64,000 nt of DNA, taken from JAXGQE01 sp040766585. Lineage in GTDB: Bacteria; Bacillota; SLNR01. Location: contig JAXGQE010000003.1 of assembly GCA_040766585.1 (NCBI GenBank), positions 1-64,000 of the forward strand, read 5' to 3'. The notes beneath the pieces were generated by a model. It saw only the letters and a list, made by a program, of their open reading frames with translations, ran no database searches and had not been told where the DNA came from. The stretch's first letter is position 1. Each line of letters opens with the position of its first letter. Below are positions 60,904 to 64,000 of this stretch, in pieces. Both the position numbers and the translations under genes were made by a program.

Positions 60904-62229
60904 ATGAATAGATTTCACCCAAGAAAAACATTAGTTCTTAGTTTTTTGGCAGTGATCCTGTTCGGTACGATGCTGTTGATGCTGCCTGTCTCCAATGCAA
61001 GCGGGGATGCTCTTCCGGTTGCTGATGCCTTGTTTACTGCGACTTCTGCGACCTGTGTTACAGGACTCGTGGTGGTTGATACCGGTACCCAATTTAGCTT
61101 TTTCGGCCAGTTTATCATAATGTTGTTGATTCAGATTGGAGGGTTGGGTTTTATGACAGTGGCCATGTTGGTTCCCATGGCCCTGGGACGGCGGATTGGA
61201 CTGAAAGATCGCTTCATGCTGAAAGAAACCCTCAATGCTGCTCATCTGGGTGGGATTATGAGAATGATGCGCAGAATTATCATTGGAACGGTTACCTTAG
61301 AAATCGCTGGGGCGATATTTCTTTCATATCGAATGATTCCGCTGTTTGGACTGGCAAAGGGGATATGGTACAGTGTCTTTCACTCAGTCTCAGCATTTTG
61401 CAACGCCGGGTTTGATCTGATGGGCATCCTATCACCTTTTTCATCATTCACCTCCTTCAGCGGTGATTTTCTGACTAGTGGAGTTCTGATGGCACTGATC
61501 ATTGGAGGTGGAATCGGATTTATCATATGGGATGATTTGATTGAGAAGAGGTTTGTATGGAGAAAATTTAGTTTTCATAGCAGAATTACGTTGATCTTTA
61601 CAGCCGGTTTGTTGCTGGTATCCGTCGCAGGGTTTCTCTTATTTGAGTGGAACAGCACATTGTCCGGGTACACTTGGGGCGGTAAAATGGTTAGGGCCAT
61701 GTTTCAAGCCGTAACACCTCGAACTGCCGGGTTTAATACGGTGGATTTGAGTGCCATGAGTGAGGGCGGCATTTTCCTCACCATGCTGCTGATGATTGTG
61801 GGGGCTGGACCGGGATCCACCGGCGGCGGGGTCAAGGTCACGACTTTTGCGGTAATGGCAACAGCCGTTCTGGCGAACTTAAGGGGAAGCAAAGATAGCA
61901 ATTTCTTTTACAGGCGTTTTTCGGAACCTCAGATTCGCCGAGCTTTCTCTCTGGTTGCTTTCTATTTGTTTCTCTCAGCTATGGCCTGCCTTCTGATTGC
62001 TGCATTACAGTCTTTTTCTCTGAAGGAAATCTTCTATGAAGTTTTGTCAGCCATCGGAACAGTTGGTTTGAGTCTTGGAATTACGCGTGAGTTAATTCCG
62101 GCATCCAAGCTCATTCTTGTTATTCTAATGATCACAGGGCGCTTGGGGAGCATCACTGTTTTTTTAGCCATGGCTGAGCGCAAACAGGAAGCACTGATCC
62201 GATATCCAGAAGAAAAAGTTGTGGTGTAG
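60904..62229 (+). CDS. Potassium uptake protein, TrkH/KtrB family
   Basis: A 441-residue membrane channel subunit made of four membrane-pore-membrane repeats. All four selectivity loops can be seen: SATCVTGLVV (first), SAFCNAGFDL (second), PRTAGFNTVD (third) and IGTVGLSLGI (fourth), and the gating-loop region GPGSTGGGVKVT. Its size matches KtrB of Bacillus rather than TrkH. KtrB needs a cytosolic KtrA RCK subunit that binds nucleotides; no such gene is near, so it would be encoded elsewhere. The ATG follows GGAGGAG. It stands alone. Confidence 0.92.
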   Translation: MNRFHPRKTLVLSFLAVILFGTMLLMLPVSNASGDALPVADALFTATSATCVTGLVVVDTGTQFSFFGQFIIMLLIQIGGLGFMTVAMLVPMALGRRIGLKDRFMLKETLNAAHLGGIMRMMRRIIIGTVTLEIAGAIFLSYRMIPLFGLAKGIWYSVFHSVSAFCNAGFDLMGILSPFSSFTSFSGDFLTSGVLMALIIGGGIGFIIWDDLIEKRFVWRKFSFHSRITLIFTAGLLLVSVAGFLLFEWNSTLSGYTWGGKMVRAMFQAVTPRTAGFNTVDLSAMSEGGIFLTMLLMIVGAGPGSTGGGVKVTTFAVMATAVLANLRGSKDSNFFYRRFSEPQIRRAFSLVAFYLFLSAMACLLIAALQSFSLKEIFYEVLSAIGTVGLSLGITRELIPASKLILVILMITGRLGSITVFLAMAERKQEALIRYPEEKVVV

Positions 62230-62722
62230 CACACAGAAGAAGAGTCATATCAGCGAAAGAGGCCGACGATCTGGACAGCAGAAGGGACCTCGATGAAAAG
62301 CTAACGCAATAAAGGAAACTGAGGTGATTATTGTAGCGATTGATTGCTATCTATTGCAGGGAAATAATCGGCATGGAGAAGAGAGTCTTTGTTCCGGATG
62401 TGCTTTTTGTTTGACTATTCACTGGCTTATTGAACAGTGCCACTGATGGACAGAAAGACTGTTTGCTCCAGCTGCAGCAGGCATTGCTACTATCTGAGTA
62501 TCAGCAGTGAAATCCCTCCGGTATTGCGCTTGATCGATAGGGTGATAGAAAGGATCAGGCAAAATAGGTGTGAATGGAGAAAGAAATGATCCTCTTAATC
62601 AATTGAAAGAAAGCAGGATAACTGGAGCTTCCTGACTTGTTCTGTCCTTTTTTCGTTGGGATCTTTTATTCCAGAGTGTGATTAAAACAGTCGAAACCGA
62701 AGATGAAGGAGAAGTGAAAATC
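62230..62722. other. 493-base region after the potassium transporter
   Basis: Only the tentative 40-codon reading frame at 62324-62446 stands out. No terminator hairpin with a T run is obvious after the transporter gene. Confidence 0.4.
62324..62446 (+). CDS. Possible small cysteine-rich protein, 40 aa
   Basis: A GTG-initiated frame with a good ribosome binding site (AAAGGA, 7 bases upstream). The product, VIIVAIDCYLLQGNNRHGEE at the start, has five cysteines including the pattern CSGCAFC. It matches no family I know. The cysteine spacing would suit a metal or cluster site. Chance is a real alternative for so short a frame, so this is tentative. Confidence 0.3.
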   Translation: MIIVAIDCYLLQGNNRHGEESLCSGCAFCLTIHWLIEQCH

Positions 62723-63367
62723 GTGAAGATACTGGGAATTAGCGGAAGCGGAAGACCGGATGGAATTACATCTGAAGTTGTCAAAGAGATTTTGCATGCA
62801 TCTGGATTGGAGTACGAATACATATCCCTTTCAGGGAAAAGAATCAACGGTTGCCTGGGGTGCTTGATGTGTGTAGAGGACAATATATGCAAACAGCAGG
62901 ACGATTGGAATGAGATCGGGCGGAAAATGCTTCAATCTGAAGCCATAGTGTTTGGAGCACCTACCTATTACGGAGTCATTAACGCATTAGGGCAGGCCTG
63001 CATGGAGCGTACATTCTGCTTCCGACATCGGGAGAGATTCCTTCTATCCGGGAAACTTGGCGTGGCAGTGGGTGTTGACGGTGGGGACAGTCAAGGGAAT
63101 CGCTCCAGTGTCACTGATTACATTCAGCGGGTGATGCAGTCCAATATGATGGCTATGGCCGGGGTAGTCTACGCGAATGGGTATGATCAATGTTATAGCT
63201 GTGGGTACGGAGAAAATTGCGCAGCCGGCGGCGTTGTCGAAAAGCACGGGTTCATCGAGAAGATTCTTCCCGAGCACTGTCCTCCGCGATTGGTAGAACA
63301 AGCCAGGCCGCTTTTTTTGGCCAGAAAAGTTGGGAAAATGCTGGGGAACATCATCCGGAATTCGTAA
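62723..63367 (+). CDS. Flavodoxin-like FMN reductase / iron-sulfur flavoprotein family
   Basis: A 214-residue flavoprotein of the NADPH-dependent FMN reductase fold. The FMN phosphate loop is ILGISGSGRPDGIT (residues 3-16) and APTYYGVIN binds the flavin ring. The cysteine pattern GCLGCLMCVEDNICKQQDDW (about 49-68) resembles the compact motif of Isf-type iron-sulfur flavoproteins, so a [4Fe-4S] cluster may be present. A second cysteine group, CYSCGYGENCAAGG, is extra. It may pass electrons from ferredoxin. The start is uncertain: GTG 62723 fits the family, with GGAG 11 bases upstream; 62714 and 62678 are in-frame alternatives. Confidence 0.85.
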   Translation: MKILGISGSGRPDGITSEVVKEILHASGLEYEYISLSGKRINGCLGCLMCVEDNICKQQDDWNEIGRKMLQSEAIVFGAPTYYGVINALGQACMERTFCFRHRERFLLSGKLGVAVGVDGGDSQGNRSSVTDYIQRVMQSNMMAMAGVVYANGYDQCYSCGYGENCAAGGVVEKHGFIEKILPEHCPPRLVEQARPLFLARKVGKMLGNIIRNS

Positions 63368-63534
63368 TTATCATGTAGCCGCAGGTATCAATCAATAAAG
63401 GAAGGGGATCTTCCAGAACCACTCCGAGAAATCCAGGGGTAAAAAGTAGGACTCAAAAAAACATGTCGAGAAGATGATTCTTCATGGAGAACGGAACGGC
63501 TTTTCAGACATTGTGAGAATCCAGGGCAATCCAT

Positions 63535-63566
63535 AAAAAAAGCTTCCCGGATTATGGGAAGCTTTT
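63535..63566 (-). terminator. Terminator of tRNA-Leu
   Basis: On the minus strand the stem GCTTCCC / GGGAAGC with a 7-base loop is followed by a run of seven T. Confidence 0.9.
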
Positions 63567-63574
63567 GCATTCTC

Positions 63575-63662
63575 TGGTGCCGAAGGCCGGACTCGAACCG
63601 GCACGAAGGGTGACTTCGCTTGATTTTGAGTCAAGTGCGTCTGCCAATTCCGCCACTTCGGC
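63575..63662 (-). tRNA. tRNA-Leu (anticodon CAA), CCA encoded
   Basis: The minus strand folds as a class II tRNA: acceptor GCCGAAG / CTTCGGC, D-arm with TGGCGGAATTGGCAGACGCA, anticodon arm CTTGA-CTCAAAA-TCAAG with anticodon CAA, a variable arm, and T-arm with GGTTCGAGTCC. The 3' CCA is encoded at 63575-63577. Confidence 0.96.
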
Positions 63663-63672
63663 ATGTGCTACT

Positions 63673-63701
63673 ATAATAGCACAGAATCAATCGTTTGACA
63701 A
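63673..63701 (-). promoter_or_regulatory. Promoter of tRNA-Leu
   Basis: On the minus strand TTGTCA (63696-63701) and TATTAT (63673-63678) are 17 bases apart, about 10 bases before the tRNA. Confidence 0.7.
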
Positions 63702-63959
63702 TTCACATTTAAAAAATCACCGAGGGACAAAATTCCCGGATGTGAGCCGGAGAAAAGAACATTGGATGAATCTGACATGCCAGTAACCCATGTGCTTTGA
63801 GACCGAATTATTGTTAATTTAACCAGCATGTCATTAATGGGGGTGTTGGAGGTGTATGACGTCAAAATTCTTTAACAAAAGAAGCGTATTTTGACAGAAT
63901 CTTAACAGGAAACCGGATAAGTGAGACACCTTTTTTATGTAGATCATGATATTTTGAAT
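63702..63959. other. Intergenic region before the right-edge gene
   Basis: No gene is seen. A TTGACA at about 63892-63897 may be part of a promoter for the frame that begins near the window end; a clear -10 box is missing. Confidence 0.35.
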
Positions 63960-64000
63960 ATGAAAAAGACTTTAAGCAGGGTGATCATTGTGCTATTTGT
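63960..64000 (+). CDS. Partial ORF at window edge, possible signal peptide
   Basis: The last 41 bases read ATG and then KKTLSRVIIVLF, a typical start of an exported protein. The ribosome binding site is poor for this ATG. A GTG at 63990 with AGGGTGA upstream is the alternative start. The window ends before anything more can be said. Confidence 0.35.
   Translation, partial: MKKTLSRVIIVLF

Noticed and set aside
1..64000. CRISPR array, insertion sequence or prophage
   Set aside because: No regularly spaced repeats, transposase, integrase or phage structural genes were seen.

Overview
The window looks like a chromosome segment of an anaerobic, low-to-moderate GC Firmicute of the class Clostridia that lives on amino acids and peptides. 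Supporting signs are strong AGGAGG-type ribosome binding sites, many TTG and GTG starts, a sodium:alanine symporter, several acyl-amino-acid and peptide hydrolases, a cysteine desulfidase/serine dehydratase family protein, arginase, 2-oxoacid:ferredoxin oxidoreductase subunits, a cyclic-di-GMP-I riboswitch and an LPXTG-anchored surface protein. I see no phage, insertion sequence, CRISPR array or rRNA. One tRNA (Leu, CAA) lies near the right end. The exact genus cannot be fixed from the sequence alone.

Layout. 0-4.6 kb: AGCS amino-acid symporter divergent from an AbgB-like amidohydrolase and a D-aminoacylase (scavenging of acylated amino acids). 5.1-8.8 kb: ZIP metal transporter, an unknown 127-aa protein and a class-III-like P-type ATPase. 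9.2-14.6 kb: cold shock protein, HPP membrane protein, alpha/beta hydrolase, YtcJ-like amidohydrolase, MscL, an odd three-cysteine ferredoxin and an AspT-type permease. 14.7-20.5 kb: a stand-alone PurL-like protein, HD hydrolase, Lgt, cysteine desulfidase-type protein, arginase and a DUF4230 protein. 20.5-28.7 kb: an HTH regulator with a clear palindromic operator, several unknown proteins, a serpin lipoprotein, an atypical M28 peptidase, a lipoprotein and a SagB-type nitroreductase. 28.8-32.5 kb: MsrAB, a small membrane protein and an enoate reductase-type flavoenzyme.

32.6-38.3 kb is the most interesting part: a c-di-GMP-I riboswitch in front of a secreted CAP-domain protein, then a two-gene unit of a cobalamin-binding protein carrying the CarH photoreceptor motif W-x9-EH translationally coupled to a PAS-GGDEF diguanylate cyclase, then a membrane-anchored 5'-nucleotidase. 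The layout suggests a B12 (possibly light) input into c-di-GMP synthesis, with a c-di-GMP-responsive surface gene next door. 38.3-44.4 kb is a compact five-gene operon (SDR, zinc alcohol dehydrogenase, GcvPA- and GcvPB-like subunits, M20 deacylase) with no GcvT or GcvH. 44.7-50.2 kb holds FAA hydrolase, M24 peptidase, aminotransferase and VorB/VorA-like subunits without a gamma subunit, which fits amino-acid transamination followed by oxidation. 50.3-56.6 kb: a sortase-anchored beta-helix protein, and a PadR regulator with a heterodimeric ABC exporter. 56.6-64 kb: Ogt, pyruvate carboxylase (frameshifted), KtrB/TrkH, a flavoprotein, and tRNA-Leu.

Three genes (DUF4230 protein, msrAB, pyruvate carboxylase) each become continuous if one base is added or removed at a short homopolymer. 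This may reflect sequencing error rather than true gene decay. Starts were chosen mainly from ribosome binding site position and family length.
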